Source of the DNA: Pterobdella sp. o SKG-2022
Lineage: Eukaryota; Annelida; Clitellata; Hirudinida; Piscicolidae
Direction: 5' to 3'
DNA length: 64,000 nt
Assembly (NCBI GenBank): GCA_964035795.1
Contig: OZ038322.1
Span: forward strand, 9,189,868 to 9,253,867
Shown in pieces: positions 1 to 11,546 of the stretch. Under the pieces are notes generated by a model. That model was not told the origin of the DNA and ran no database searches. It was given only the letters and a program-made list of their open reading frames with translations. A program made the translations under genes and the position numbers. Position 1 is the stretch's first letter. Every line of letters starts with the position of its first letter.

Positions 1-56
1 TTGGTATGTTACCAATAATTTGTTATAAATATAAAACTTTCAAATATAATTTGCAG

Positions 57-1350
57 TTACGGATGGCCAGCTCTTCACTATGCAAGCATAGGGGGCCAGT
101 TGGATGTAGTGGAAGAGTTGTGCAGCAAAAGAATCGATGTGATGCACAGAGACCAGGATGGCACTACAGCGGCATACAGGGCAAAGATTTTTGGACACCA
201 AGCTGTTGTTGAGTTGTTCGACAGAATTTCAAAGAACAACCCTTTTCTGCTGAATGTTAAAGAAAAAGACATCGCAGATGAAAAAATATATTCTCAACCT
301 AAAAATGGGAACTCAAAAGGATGTTCTACATCAGCTAAAGAAGAAGATAAAAAGTTCATAAAAGATAATAACTACGATAATCCAGATGATCTCGTGACAA
401 AAATCCATTGCAAATATACACCTTTGTCTGAAGACGGTGATAATGAAGCTATTCTCTCACAAGATCAGATTATTGTGAATGATAGTGTATATGATTTACC
501 TTCAGAAAGAAAAACTTCTACAAATGATAATTCAGCAAAAGAAAAAAATTTAAAGAAAATCCAAGCTTTGGTCGAGAGTCAATTTAAAGATATTTTCCTT
601 GGTAACTCAAATGACCCTTACCTGCAGCCTATCACTTCGTGCAATGATCTTTACAGTACGGTTGGTAGTTCGAATGTACAAAATGTAGGTTTTAAAACTC
701 TTAAACTTCTTTTGAGAGATGAATTCCAAAAACTTAAATCATCCTACAACACCTTCCCCGACAATTCGAATGAGAGTCCTACCGAATCTTCAAAAAACTT
801 AAGCAGTTTGTTTAATGAACACAACATTTATGAAGAGATAACCAAAGAAAGCCACAAAGACAATAGGAACAAATGGGTCAAAGGTGGGGAAACATTGAAA
901 GTGTCTAGAAACCAACGACCTCCACTGCCTCCCAGAAATTCCATGCTATCCAGACCAACAAGTCAACTGCATGCCAATGTTCAGAGCAATTTCAATAACG
1001 ATTTCAGTCAGGCAAGTCAGAAATTGAGCCTAATTGAAGAGACTCAATTCGTGAAGGAAGCTTGTTTCAGTGAACTGATTTATGCATTGGAACCAGGAGA
1101 TTGGCAAAAACTAGCTAAACACCTACCTTTGAGAAATAGCAAAAGCGCTGTAGAAGAAAAAATTAGAAAAATTGAAAGACAATACCCCAAAAACTATCGC
1201 AAACAAGCTAAAACAGCCCTGTTTGATTGGAATCAGTACTATGGAAAAAAAGCCAGCATTCAAAAACTGATGGATGCTTTGAAAAAATCGAAATTGTTGG
1301 ATAAAGTTAAAGAAATTGAATTGGCAACGCAAAGAGAATTTAACGCCTAA
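57..1350 (+). CDS. 3' terminal exon of an ankyrin-repeat / death-domain protein (partial)
   Basis: Reading begins just after a splice acceptor (TTTGCAG ending at 56) and runs 430 codons to TAA; earlier exons lie left of the window. The first ~65 residues are two ankyrin units (WPALHYASIGGQLDVVEEL, then DGTTAAYRAKIFGHQAVVEL). A long Ser/Asn/Lys-rich, probably disordered linker follows, with a proline-rich SH3-ligand-like stretch RPPLPPRNS near residue 290. The last ~95 residues fit a death domain: helices with DWQKLAKHL, a middle IRKIERQYP, then TALFDWNQYYG and LMDALKKSKLLDKV. Ankyrin plus death-domain proteins are usually cytoplasmic adaptors in immune, NF-kB or apoptosis signalling; which family this belongs to cannot be told from one exon. 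A possible polyadenylation signal lies at 1791. Confidence 0.83.
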
Positions 1351-1790
1351 GGAATTTTATGGAGTTAAATACATTGTTTGTTTTAACACTTAGATTACCA
1401 TTATAGTATAATTAACAATTTTCCATATAACTTATTCTAAGGAATAATTATTGTATTAGCTTTACAACAGGAAAGCTGCTTGTTCAAAAAAATCGAACGA
1501 AAGTCTGTTTTGTACAACATTTGATTTTTATTTGACAAGTAATTTTGTCATAAAAGAGATTGAAAACTTAGGCAGAACTTTAATCATATAATTAGAAAAA
1601 ACCGTATATAAAAAACTTTGAGGGAATCTCAGTTCAATTAAAAAAATATTTCTGTATGAAGTTTGAATGAATTAATCAAGACACGATAAATTGAAGACTA
1701 CAACATGGAATGTCATTATAGAGGTGATTGGTGATTGCTGCAGAGTAGACATGAAATATTTTGATCGTGCAAAGATCTTTGAATTAAGTT

Positions 1791-1796
1791 AATAAA
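1791..1796 (+). promoter_or_regulatory. possible polyadenylation signal of the ankyrin/death-domain gene
   Basis: AATAAA lies about 440 bases after the stop codon and is the first perfect hexamer on this strand that I noticed. In such AT-rich DNA it could be chance. Confidence 0.3.
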
Positions 1797-3635
1797 TATT
1801 TTTGTTTGTTTCCTCATTATTTGGTTTAGGCTATTTACGTCCTCTTTGAAGTTGTTCACTTGAGAATTCACAAGTGTCACCCAATGAAACTTTGCTACAC
1901 GCGATGTTCGAGCATAGTTATTAGAAATACCTTTGAATCGATGCTTGTATCTTGCATAAAGATCTACTCGCGGGTAAAACAATATATTATGGAACCAGGA
2001 ATGTCTAAAACATTAAATAACCAAGCAAATTAAAATACACTGCATTTGTAAGGATATTCAAGTGAGAAATATATCGGGTGTTGTATTTATGTTTATCTAA
2101 TTAAAAATATTTTGGAGTTTTTGACGAGTTCTTCAAAAAACAAGTTAAAAAGTTTTGAGAAAAAAATTTATAAAAACTCTTGAAATTGATTAACTATACA
2201 AAAAAAAGAGATGGAAATTAACACTATGTAAAAGATGTTCTCGAGCATTTTATTACATTAGTCCTAAACCAAACCTAAAATTTCTTTTCTTCGGCTTTCT
2301 TTTTACCACGTCACGGTAACTTAATTATGTAGCTTTGAAAAAATGAGGTTTTTCATATAAGTTGTTTTACTTTTGTAGACACAAAAGTCAATCTAGAGTG
2401 ATTTGTGATCATTTGTTGAAATCTTTTATATTATCCCGAACGAAGCACTGTGTATTAGAGCATATATATAAAGTGCCTTCTCTTTTTATTCTTTTTGAAT
2501 CCTTAATCAATCCCATTTTGTAACATTAGAGTCCATTCTAAACGAATTTGTAGTTAATTTTTTTTCGCGTTTATTTCGTGCATCTTAAAATCGAAACCTT
2601 ATTGCCAAACTAAAAACTTTTCAGATTTAAAATACTTTTTAGAAACTACTGCACTCATAAACATAACCATGGAACATGGAAACTATCCAATATTTGTATT
2701 AACAATAACACAAAAGATTATTGACAAAATTGCACCGAGGTTTTTGTTAAGAATGAACGCTCATTATCAAGTACTATCAGAAGGAGATTACGATCATTCT
2801 TGATTTTCATTTAAAAAAATTAATTTGTTTAAAAACTTGATCAAATGCATGGAAACTTGAATGAGAATTATTTTCTCGACTGCCTCAATAAAAGTGCATA
2901 CTTATTGAAATTCATTACAACGATAACTTTTGTGTCTTAAAATTATTTTAACTCTGTGGATTGATATAATTTTTGAAACTCAAATTATTCAAAACATTTT
3001 AAGTCAGCTTGTGAAAATATAAAGCTACTTTTACGGTCCAAATGCATCAAAAATCTCAGAAATTGACGCCAAGTTTTTTGAATAAATTGTTATTAAACAC
3101 ATTGAAAAGTTAAAATATTAATAAATAAATGTTAAAATAAATCAAAATTTCTTTGAACCAATAAGCCTTTGACAGTAAAATTTCACAATACATTCAACAA
3201 TTTCATGAGAAAATAAATGAAAAAACTAATCCAACCAATCTTTTTCAATTTATACTGTATTAAAATTTTTATAATAGAAAAATATACTAACAAAAATCTT
3301 GTTTTAAATTCCAATACAGACAATATTAATAAAAGTCTTAGTAAATATTTTATTATAGACAAATAATCACAAGCGATACATTTTTATTCCATTAGTATTT
3401 AACAATCGCCTCTCTCCGATCAAATATATTAGTTTGTTCAGCTCAAACAAGCGAGTACATAACTATTCATTCTATATAGTCTCTAATATAGATTTCATAT
3501 AACTTAACAGGAAGACAGTGAAAAGTGTTTACTTCAGAAGTTAATTTCAATAAGTGTTTTTATTGATCGCCTCCATGCACCAAAAGCAACAGAATAACTA
3601 GAACATGAAATTAATCATCGGATTTTGCAATATAA

Positions 3636-3712
3636 AACTTAAGCGCCTTTGAAGCAATCTTGAATTGATAACTGTGCGCTATAAAAATCTTAATAATAAT
3701 AATAATAATAAT
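3636..3712 (+). mobile_element. 3' tail of a CR1/L2-like non-LTR retrotransposon, extreme 5' truncation
   Basis: About 47 bases here (AAGCGCCTTTGAAGCAATCT onward to GTGCGCTATAAA) match the 3' untranslated tail of the element ending near 60476 with about 3 mismatches by eye. The match ends in a (TAA)n run, the tail type of this element. The tail holds a small stem (AGCGC...GTGCGCT) of the kind the element's reverse transcriptase is thought to recognise. It is a very short truncated copy, common for this class. Confidence 0.8.
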
Positions 3713-4108
3713 TAAATTTTTCACACTTGTTGGATGTATTTTTTTGATCCTAAAAACTTGCCTTGAAGCACTTCATTGATTCAAAACTTTCATAACATTT
3801 TGGCTGAGTTATTCAATTCTATATTTAAACTTGAGTTTTATATAATTGAAAAGAGTTGCGTGGATGGGATTGTACTGTAAAATACGAAATGATTTATAAA
3901 TTTAGTAAAAAACATTTATAAAAAACAAATATGAAGTATTATTAATACAAATTATTTATATAAAATAAAAATAGTCATAAAAATTATATTCATTGAAAAA
4001 ACAATATTGATAACTTATAAAAACCATATTGGTTCTATGAGAAACTTTATAACAATCCTTCATAAAAAATAATGATTTCTTCAAAAAACATGATAAATGA
4101 CGAAACTA

Positions 4109-6659
4109 CTAAACAAATGAATGATGCAAGAACAAATATGAAGGAAGTGCAGCCTCAACGTTGCCAAATGGCACCCCATCAATCACTCCTAATTGGCACT
4201 GTAACTTACGATATAATGATGAAATAATTTAATGGTGAACTCATAAACCACTCGTTTTTAAACCGTTTTTTTGTATTTTAATCATGAATAACACAAAGAA
4301 TGGTTTTGAATGATTTTGTCGGATATAAATGGCGTTAAGGGGACGTAATGTATTGCTGGGGTGGAGAGTGGATCTCTTGATGAGTCATTGTGGCTTGAAA
4401 AAGTGCCGAGGATATAAGAGAAACTTTTTGATTTTGAAGATAGTTTATAATGATTTGAGTACTTATTGAATTTTTGGCGTTTTTTATGTTTTAGAATATG
4501 TCTTTATTTGTGTAAAAAGCAATTCAAAATTATTTTTCAAGAGTTTTTGGTTTTGTTCAACAAATTTATAAATGTTGTTTTTGAAGTTTTTTGAACTTTT
4601 AAAGTTTCGTTTGAAAAATATTATTTCACAAAATGTTTTCATTTAAACTCATGGTGTAAGCTCAGGTGAAATGTTTTTTCAAATTTCCAAAGTATTACGA
4701 ATAAAATTTTAGATTCCAAGTGCAAAAGTTGTTTAATTAACAAAATGGTATTCCAAAAATAAAAAAAAACTGTCAGAAAATACTCTTGTAAAAACGAACT
4801 AAACTTGTTTTTAAAAGCAGAGAAAAATTGCTTCAAAAGTGAAAAATTGAATTTAAAATTTGAAGTATCTTTTTAAAAGCATGTTAGAAATATTAATTCA
4901 AGTCGATAAAATTTGAAAAATCTCGAAAAAAGTTCTTAAAATTGTTTCATTCGTCACGATTCTGCGTGTTCAAAATATCTGAAAAATGGAAAAAAAAATC
5001 AAGTGTTTTAAAACAAGTTTTCAATAAAATACCCGAAAATTTCTAAAATTATATTTTTTAAATTGGACGTTATAAATATAAAAACCAATCAATCCATAAA
5101 AACTTATTTTAAGATTTATTGAAACCGCACCTTACCTCTTCGTATTGAAAACTATACTCATTAAAGGAACCTTTTAGAAATACTGAAGAATTTCTGACGT
5201 ATTGTTTTGCAAAAGCAATGTGCTCATCATGCAACGCCGTCGAGAGTTGCATAAATTTATCCACCAATCTTTAAAAATTTCAGAAATTTGTGACATAAAC
5301 TAAATCACAACAACAAAAGATATGAAGTGCTGGCTTTTATGTGATCAGTTTTATTTCCAGTTTCCAGTGAAACAGCATAAAATGTATTATCTCTCCAAGT
5401 TAAGTTTTTTAATTAAAATTTCAATCTTCCGCTTTTTATTAGACCTTTTTTATCAATAATGACGTAATTTTCGAAATTTAGATTACTCTTCATTTTGGTT
5501 CCAAATTGAAATACCAACCACACGCTAATTCATGACACCGAATGCCATTTATTTTGTGATATAATCACCGTTATCCATCATAGAAAATGCAATGAAATTA
5601 TATTCCATTTCATAAAAGTAAGAGCTTTATTTTCAAACAACCCCATTAAGAAACTAAGCTTTCGAGTTTTTATTGATTTTTGACATGTGTGAAAATTTTT
5701 GAAATAACTTTTCTTGGAAGCATTTCTCTGAAAATGCTTAAGTAAGTTTCATTTTTTAAGTGTTTTAGTGAGGTAAAACGAATAAAGTAAGAGAAGTGTC
5801 AATCCAACGGTTACAGCTCTTAATTGTTTTCAAAACCGCCAATTAACCCTTAAGGTTAATATTATTAATCAAAAAAAGTTTATTTTTTATAGTATTTTAA
5901 GGTACAGATTTTATAGATATTGAAAAAAAACACAGCAAAAACTAAAATAAAATGAATTTCAAATAATAATTATTTTATCTTATTGAGTTGTAAAATAGAT
6001 AATGAACCAGAAACCATCTCTGTTACGACGATGCAGTAACATTAATTAGAATTGAACTTCATTTGCGCTGTGTTTTCTCAGTTGGACAATTTTATTTGGA
6101 GTAAACAAGATTATCTAAAAAATTGACGATTTTTATTTTTTTAAGAACTTCCAGCATTGATTTTATAAAATTTTATTCCAAAACAGTGTTTTTAGATCTT
6201 GTTTGCCCCATAGTAAACTAGCCTAATAAACCTACACATAAATTACATATGAACTCTGTTTTAAACAAATATTTGTTTTTCATAAATCATAATTGAGAAG
6301 TTCTTAGTGAAATAGATATCCGTTTTTTCGATTAGTACATATATCAAGCATATTCATTAGTATTCTGTAAGAATGCACAAAAGAACAAACACCGAGAGAG
6401 TTTCTGCAAAAAAAATTCTTTCTTCAGAGTAATTAACTTTGAAAACTTTTTCAAAAACAACAGTACACGCTTTAGACGAATTCTTTTCATTTTGATTTGG
6501 AGAAAATGAAAACCACTAAAGAACTATGTTACAAAGACTTTTAGAAATGAATAAACTGTTTCATTTTCTCGATATCTATAAATCATATTTACGTGGAAAA
6601 TTGACATGGGGATTTCCAGGCGATATTATTCCCATATCTTTCCATCATAATACGCGCAA
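4109..6659 (-). CDS. unrecognised minus-strand gene, three C-terminal exons
   Basis: Three open segments have plausible splice sites and compatible phases: 6659-6593 (contains ARIMMERYGNNIAWKSPCQF; donor GTAAAT), 5268-5136 (LVDKFMQLSTALHDEHIAFA and on to FNEYSFQYEE; donor GTAAGG) and 4198-4109 (after TTACAG; CQLGVIDGVPFGNVEAALPS and on, then TAG). The first junction joins AC to A to make a Thr codon, the second is phase 0. Amino-acid use looks coding, against very AT-rich flanks. I recognise no family. The 5' end is unresolved: 7700-7630 on this strand could be an earlier exon but its donor is poor. An open segment at 4420-4290 may be an alternative end. The gene lies between the ankyrin/death-domain gene and GATAD1. 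Confidence 0.42.
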
Positions 6660-8074
6660 CTTTTAAGGATTTTATAATTTCATTTGTCAAAAAATAATTA
6701 GTTTTAGAAATAATATTATAAAAGATTATTTTTTATATTTAATATCATTTCTTACTTACTTTTCAGGATTTGATAGCAGAATGTCAATTTTTTCCTTCAA
6801 TCTCATTTTTACAAACTTTATAATTTTTTGTGAAGTTTTTTATTAAACAAAATCTAATAATTTTTATATTAGTCGTTATAATTTTCCTGAAAATTGATTT
6901 TTCCATCACAGCTTAGAATAACAATTCAAGGTTTTAATTTTGAAACAAAATTTACAAAATTTGTAGCATTTTTTGTGCTTATAACTTTAACATATGCTGG
7001 ACGATGTTTTTCTGTTTTAGGAATGATCCTCGCAAGCAATATATACAGCACCATATGACCATTAATATCATATTAATATTGCTTTTTGAGCATGAAGAAC
7101 ACGTCAAAAAACGTTTATAAGAATGGTTTTAAAAGTTTTCTTTTAATCGTTAATACATTATTGTTACATTATTAGGAACTTAGTTGTTGATTTAATTTTT
7201 TTTAATTACTTTTAAATTCTTTTTTTTTCAAATTTGGAAACTGAAGTTGGTTTTGAAAAGTGAAAATATTATTTTGATGTTTCATGAAAAATTACTTGAA
7301 AATGAGATATTTAAAAAATTCATTATAAGGTTTTAAAAAGCAAAAAGATACTCTAAAATGAAAATAAAAGCACTCTAAGCTATCCTCACAACATAGATTT
7401 CTAAAGCTGGGTAATTTTTAATTTTTCAAAATAAATCAATAGAATAACAAAAAATCATGACCTTAAATTTAAAAAAACTTAAATTCCAGCAAAAAGAAAA
7501 AATCTTTCAAAATAAAACCCCATAAAAAAATGAAAAATTACTTTTATATAATAAAAAAATATTTAAGGAGAAAATATAGTTCCAAACCAAAATTCTCTAT
7601 TTTGAGGATTTCATTTCCTAGTCTTGTAACATGGCGATAAAGGCGAGATTGAAATGAATGAAAACATCGACTGAGGGATGGTTCCGCACATTTCCTTAAT
7701 TACTTTTATATTGCTTTTGATGCATTTTCAAAGTGAATTATGAATAAAACGACTTTTTATGTTGTTCAAGACTAAGGATAAAATATTCATCAAAAACGTT
7801 GTTTCTGTTGAAAATTTTCAGATCAAGTGGGAAAAATTAGTTTGTAAGTATTTTTGGTGATTTCACTTTCATAATAAAACTTTAGAAAAAGTGTGAAAAA
7901 TTATTTAAAATAGTTTTTGATACCTTCAGTATTATAATGAAGCTTGAATATTTTATTCTATGGAAATAAAATTTTAGACTAAAAAGGATTTCACGAGTTA
8001 GATAGGAATTTATGATAATGCCTTTGTAGAAATTTTCTAAATTAAGTGCTATTTTCTCAGTAAATTTAACGATT
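6660..8074. other. AT-rich stretch without recognisable gene
   Basis: No feature is supported apart from the weak exon candidate at 7700-7630 (-) mentioned with the 4.1-6.7 kb gene. Confidence 0.5.
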
Positions 8075-8240
8075 GTTATCTATTTCTTTTTCTGGTCTTC
8101 TTCTCTGGAACGTTCTTCCTCCTAACCTTAAATCTTCTCTCTATCCTATTTTTCTTAGAAACTCAAAAACCTTTTTTTCAAACAGTTCATAGAAGAGTGC
8201 CTTTGAACGATGCGAAAGAGGCACTATATAAGTATGTCAT
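8075..8240 (+). mobile_element. 3' end of a CR1/L2-like non-LTR retrotransposon
   Basis: The frame reads LLLWNVLPPNLKSSLYPIFL and on to a stop near 8190, matching the extreme C-terminus of CR1/L2-type polyproteins (pattern 'LWN-LP--LRSS-S---F---LKT'). The 59-60 kb copy has LWNLLSSNLRSSPSLMNFRK at the same place. After the stop comes a hairpin (GTGCCTTT...AAAGAGGCAC, 8197-8224) and TATATAAGTA, the usual kind of 3' terminus. The tail differs from the 60.4-kb copy, so it is another family of the group. Confidence 0.75.
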
Positions 8241-8746
8241 ATTAAAACAAGGTTGCGAAAGTTAATTTTTTGAAATTTTTAACCCTTTTTTAAATATTCC
8301 ATAAAAAAATAACATTTTTTTTTGAGAAATTAAATCTCAATTTGAAGTAATTCTTTGGGTTATTTAGTTTTTTATAATGAGCATTTTGAAAAGATAAAAC
8401 TCCGATCTGGAAAAATTGAAACCAAGCAGACCATAAAATATTTCAACAAAGCTATAAATTCAAAATATATTTTTTCAGGCTTTAATTTTTAAATAAAATT
8501 GTTTCTAGAATCATAAATTTTTCGAAAATTACTTTAATTTCTTATCAACTAAGCATAAAAATTGAGTTTTTAAATTTTTTAGATTTTTTGTACTTTATAT
8601 TCTTGCTTTGAACGTTTGTCAAATGACGTTACACGACAAGATTTTTTGCAAGACGGGGCTACGTGACGAAGCAAAACCAACAAAAGAGTAAGTTTTTGAA
8701 ATTATTTATCTATACAAAAAAGTTTAAAATTTGAATAGTTTTCTAA

Positions 8747-8752
8747 TTTATT
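8747..8752 (-). promoter_or_regulatory. possible polyadenylation signal of the GATAD1 homologue
   Basis: TTTATT on the plus strand gives AATAAA on the minus strand about 50 bases after the stop codon of the GATAD1 homologue. Confidence 0.4.
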
Positions 8753-8803
8753 GACAAAATCCATTTATAGAAAATTTACAAAGTATCACAAAAGGTTATA
8801 GAA

Positions 8804-9954
8804 TTAATCCAAAGTACTGAGGATAAAATGATTGTGATGAGAAGGAGGTGTTTGGTTAGTGATATAGATATACTGAGGAGGGTAGAGAAAGGGCGAGTTG
8901 TCATTACTTTTCTCAAGAGAAATATTTATGGGCACAGTTCCATGACAAACAAACTCAAGACAATTGAGATCCAGAAACGAATTTGTTGAAGTAACTACAA
9001 AAATAAAATTATTAGAATTTGATAAAAACTTTTACGTATTTTTTTAGCTCAAATATATTTTTGATATATTTTAAGAATAGGGCAGTTTGAATTTGAGTGA
9101 AATTGAAATTTATTAAAACAATAAGTGAATCTAAAAATTGCATCATTTTGAATTTTATAAAAATTATTTTACTTTATATATGTTGAATCCATATAAGGTC
9201 TTAAGAATATCCTCAACTTTTTAATAATGATTCAAGTTATAAACCAACCCTCGAGACATTTATCTTCACTGCCTGTCACCGGAACCAGCCATCTAACTGA
9301 AGCTTGTTTTTCAAACACTGGAGATGTTACAAAACCAAGTATCTGTGCATAATATAGTCCTTCATCATAAACAGAAACCACATCACCTCTTTGCCAATAA
9401 ATATTCTGAATCAAAAAATATTATAGTGGTTTCAAATAAATAAGAGTTTGATTATAAAGACTACCATACCTCATGAAAAACAAAATCTGAAGTTGTGGTT
9501 GTTGCAGAAAGAAGAGATTTTTTTGGAGGCTTTTTTTTGAAAACATGTCTTCTGCTTTTTCCTTTGATTGGTAAGGTTTTAGGTGGTGCATTCCTTACCA
9601 GTTTTCTTCGACCTCCTTCACTCTTATTAACAATTTTTTTTACATCACTTTTATCAGTTGTTTTTGTTTTTATTACACTTTCCTGAATTGCAATATTAAA
9701 AATTAGAATTAAATAAATGATTAAGATATAGAGGTACGCACTTTGTTTTCCCTTTCACTAATCTTTTTTTTGAAACAAACTTCACATAATATTAAATGAT
9801 TTTTATTTTCAGAGTTTTTAACGCTACTGCTGTCATCCGAACTTGTGTCATTTTTAATGCATTCCTTATTAGATTCTTTTCTGCATTTTTCAATAGCCAA
9901 ACTTTGCCAAACAACTGAATCAGAAGTGGAACATTCGTCACAAAAAGTATTCAT
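8804..9954 (-). CDS. GATAD1: GATA zinc finger domain-containing protein 1 homologue
   Basis: Four exons on the minus strand: 9954-9742, 9682-9470, 9405-9249, 8994-8804, giving 257 aa; vertebrate GATAD1 is about 269 aa. Exon 1 has the GATA-type finger with Cys5, Cys8, Trp16 and a second pair at Cys57/Cys60 (LILCEVC). Exon 2 is basic (KGKSRRHVFKKKP, matching the KGKGRRHIFK region). Exon 3 carries the family's BAH-like region (YWQRGDVVSVYDEGLYYAQI, then VRWLVPV). Exon 4 has the conserved LEFVCH motif. Phases fit at all junctions (0, 0, 1). Exon 3 to 4 uses an unusual GTTGGT donor; without it the frame ends early. Vertebrate GATAD1 is a nuclear protein that associates with H3K4me3 and histone-modifying complexes; the same role is inferred here. 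Confidence 0.9.
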
Positions 9955-10157
9955 TTTGTAGTTGCATTAAAAGCAAAACCTTTATTTTTATAAACTGAGC
10001 AAATGTTTAAAAGTGGTTTTATCTAAAGGCAAAAAAATAAAACTTAAATGAAATTTCACTAAAAATATTTATCTTAAAAGAATTAAAATAATTTTATTTA
10101 ATAAATTTAGATGACTGTGAATTTTTAAACATTTATAACTAAATGTTTAAATGATTT

Positions 10158-10176
10158 GTTATCGAAAAGCTTTGTA
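10158..10176 (+). repeat. left copy of a 19-bp direct repeat flanking a retroelement fragment
   Basis: GTTATCGAAAAGCTTTGTA here and GTTAACGAAAAGCTTTGTA at 10803-10821 differ at one base. They flank a ~626-bp block containing an L2-like fragment and could be a target-site duplication or a remnant of recombination. Confidence 0.6.
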
Positions 10177-10329
10177 CTTCATAAAATTACGTTTAGTGTT
10201 CAATCAATTTGCAGATTTGTATATCGTTTTTAAGCGTTAGTGGCGCTCTACTATGAACAGCTTAACAAAATTTTTCAAAATTATTAATGAAAAATGCTGA
10301 AAAAATTTAGAATAAAAAAATTAAAGTTT

Positions 10330-10705
10330 TTAGAAAGAAAAATAGAGAGCAGATTCAATACAGGAATAAAAGGGAGGTATAATAGAGTTGAGAGAGGGTA
10401 GATGATCAAAGGCTAGCATGTTTAGAAGGTAGTATATAAGATTAAAAAAAGTGAATTGATCAAAAGATTTTTACATAAATTAAAAACTTTTTATAAAGAT
10501 AATAGTGAAAAAAAAGCCAGAGAAAAATAATAAAAGATGGGGTATATCAAAGTATTTAGGAGTATGTGAAACCAAGCGAGCAGCAGAGTTGAAAGCTTTA
10601 TTAAGAGAGTGGAGTAGCTTTTGAAAGATTATAGTTAAAAGAATTACAGTAGCCCGGGTGAAAAAAGGTAAGAGAGCAAACAATAATTCTAAAAGAAACA
10701 TCATG
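10330..10705 (-). mobile_element. degenerate CR1/L2-like reverse transcriptase fragment
   Basis: On the minus strand two overlapping frames give PGYCNSFNYNLSKATPLS and HSLNKAFNSAARLVSHTPKY followed by FDIP. These match the block after the reverse transcriptase core of CR1/L2 elements ('SRLDYCNSLL...NAAARLV--T-K--HITP'). The frame changes near 10620 and stops interrupt the rest, so the copy is dead. Degraded sequence of the same protein (LIYYLLNMLAFDHLPSLNSI) can be followed to about 10330. Direct repeats of 19 bp lie on either side. Confidence 0.7.
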
Positions 10706-10802
10706 AAGAGATCTATCTGAATTGCTTTTAGACTTATTATTTTTGCACTTTTTGCCTTTCGAAGAACAGTTCATGCCAAGCTTTTTATACTTCAAAATGT
10801 TA

Positions 10803-10821
10803 GTTAACGAAAAGCTTTGTA
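10803..10821 (+). repeat. right copy of a 19-bp direct repeat flanking a retroelement fragment
   Basis: Matches 10158-10176 with one mismatch; see that entry. Confidence 0.6.
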
Positions 10822-10899
10822 TATCAATGTTCCTAAATAGACATGTTTGTTTGTGGCTAGTGTAAAATTATTTATATCTTTGTTAAGCATTTTTTTATA

Positions 10900-11045
10900 T
10901 AGTTTAAAGCGTTTTTTACAACTTCAATATAGCGACAACGCGTTGTGGAACAGTGTGCTAATTTTTTTACTCAACACAGAATCAAACCCGGTAATGAAGA
11001 TGATTAATCTAATGCTCTACCAACTGAAATGTAAAAGCGAGAATC
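10900..11045 (-). mobile_element. candidate tRNA-derived SINE
   Basis: On the minus strand, TTCAGTTGGTAGAGCATTAG (box A-like) is followed about 30 bases later by CCGGGTTTGATTC (box B-like), the internal RNA polymerase III promoter layout of a tRNA. The acceptor stem does not pair and the sequence runs on into a non-tRNA body (CACAACGCGTTGTCGCTATA), so it is not a functional tRNA. This is the build of a tRNA-derived SINE. Confidence 0.5.
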
Positions 11046-11546
11046 AATGGGGATTTTAATGAAAAATTGGCGAAAATGTAGTTTTAGCTTGAAAAATGAA
11101 TGGTGAGTTATGGTGAAAATGAGGGTTTTTGGTGAAAAATCTTGAATTATATCATATCAATGTTTTGGATTGACATCAAATAGTATCAACTGACTGCATT
11201 ATATCAAAGTAAAGTTTTTTTGTAGTTAACTTTCAAGTGAAAATTCATCAATCTATATATAAGTAGCTTTGAAGTCACTTTTGTCGAGTTAGTGTTGGAT
11301 TTGAATGTGTTTAGTATAGTGTCGAAGTACGGTTAAGGACATGTTCTTATTAGCATGGCTTCAAACATAGGAAAGTAAGTAAAGTAACTTTCGAGAAAAA
11401 ACAGATTCTCGACTTTCATGGTATGAGATTATATATGTAAAAAAATAATACTGGTAATGTTGACTTGCAGGTAATTCACTAGTGAATTATCATGCAAACA
11501 ATCAATCTAACCTCAGAGAGTAGTATCTGTTAGTGGTTAAGAAACA

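Larger units (their letters stand above)
1351..4108. other. AT-rich intergenic stretch
   Basis: Beyond the 3' UTR of the ankyrin/death-domain gene and the short retroelement tail at 3636-3712 I see no gene here. An 88-codon minus-strand reading frame at 1982-1716 resembles no family I know and has no convincing splice or start context. Confidence 0.5.

Noticed and set aside
8161..8280. Open plus-strand segment (TQKPFFQTVHRRVPLNDAKE and on) with a CTTAG acceptor and GTATGT donor
   Set aside because: The overlapping frame matches the C-terminus of CR1/L2 elements and the sequence after it is a typical element tail, so it is retroelement DNA.
8828..8989. Plus-strand ORF starting MIVMRRRCLVSDIDILRRVE
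   Set aside because: The minus strand encodes the conserved LEFVCH exon of GATAD1 in phase with exon 3; the plus frame is its shadow.
9495..9686. Hydrophobic plus-strand ORF
   Set aside because: Antisense of the basic exon 2 of GATAD1.
10960..11045. A genuine tRNA gene on the minus strand
   Set aside because: Box A and B are present but the acceptor and anticodon stems do not pair; called as a SINE candidate.
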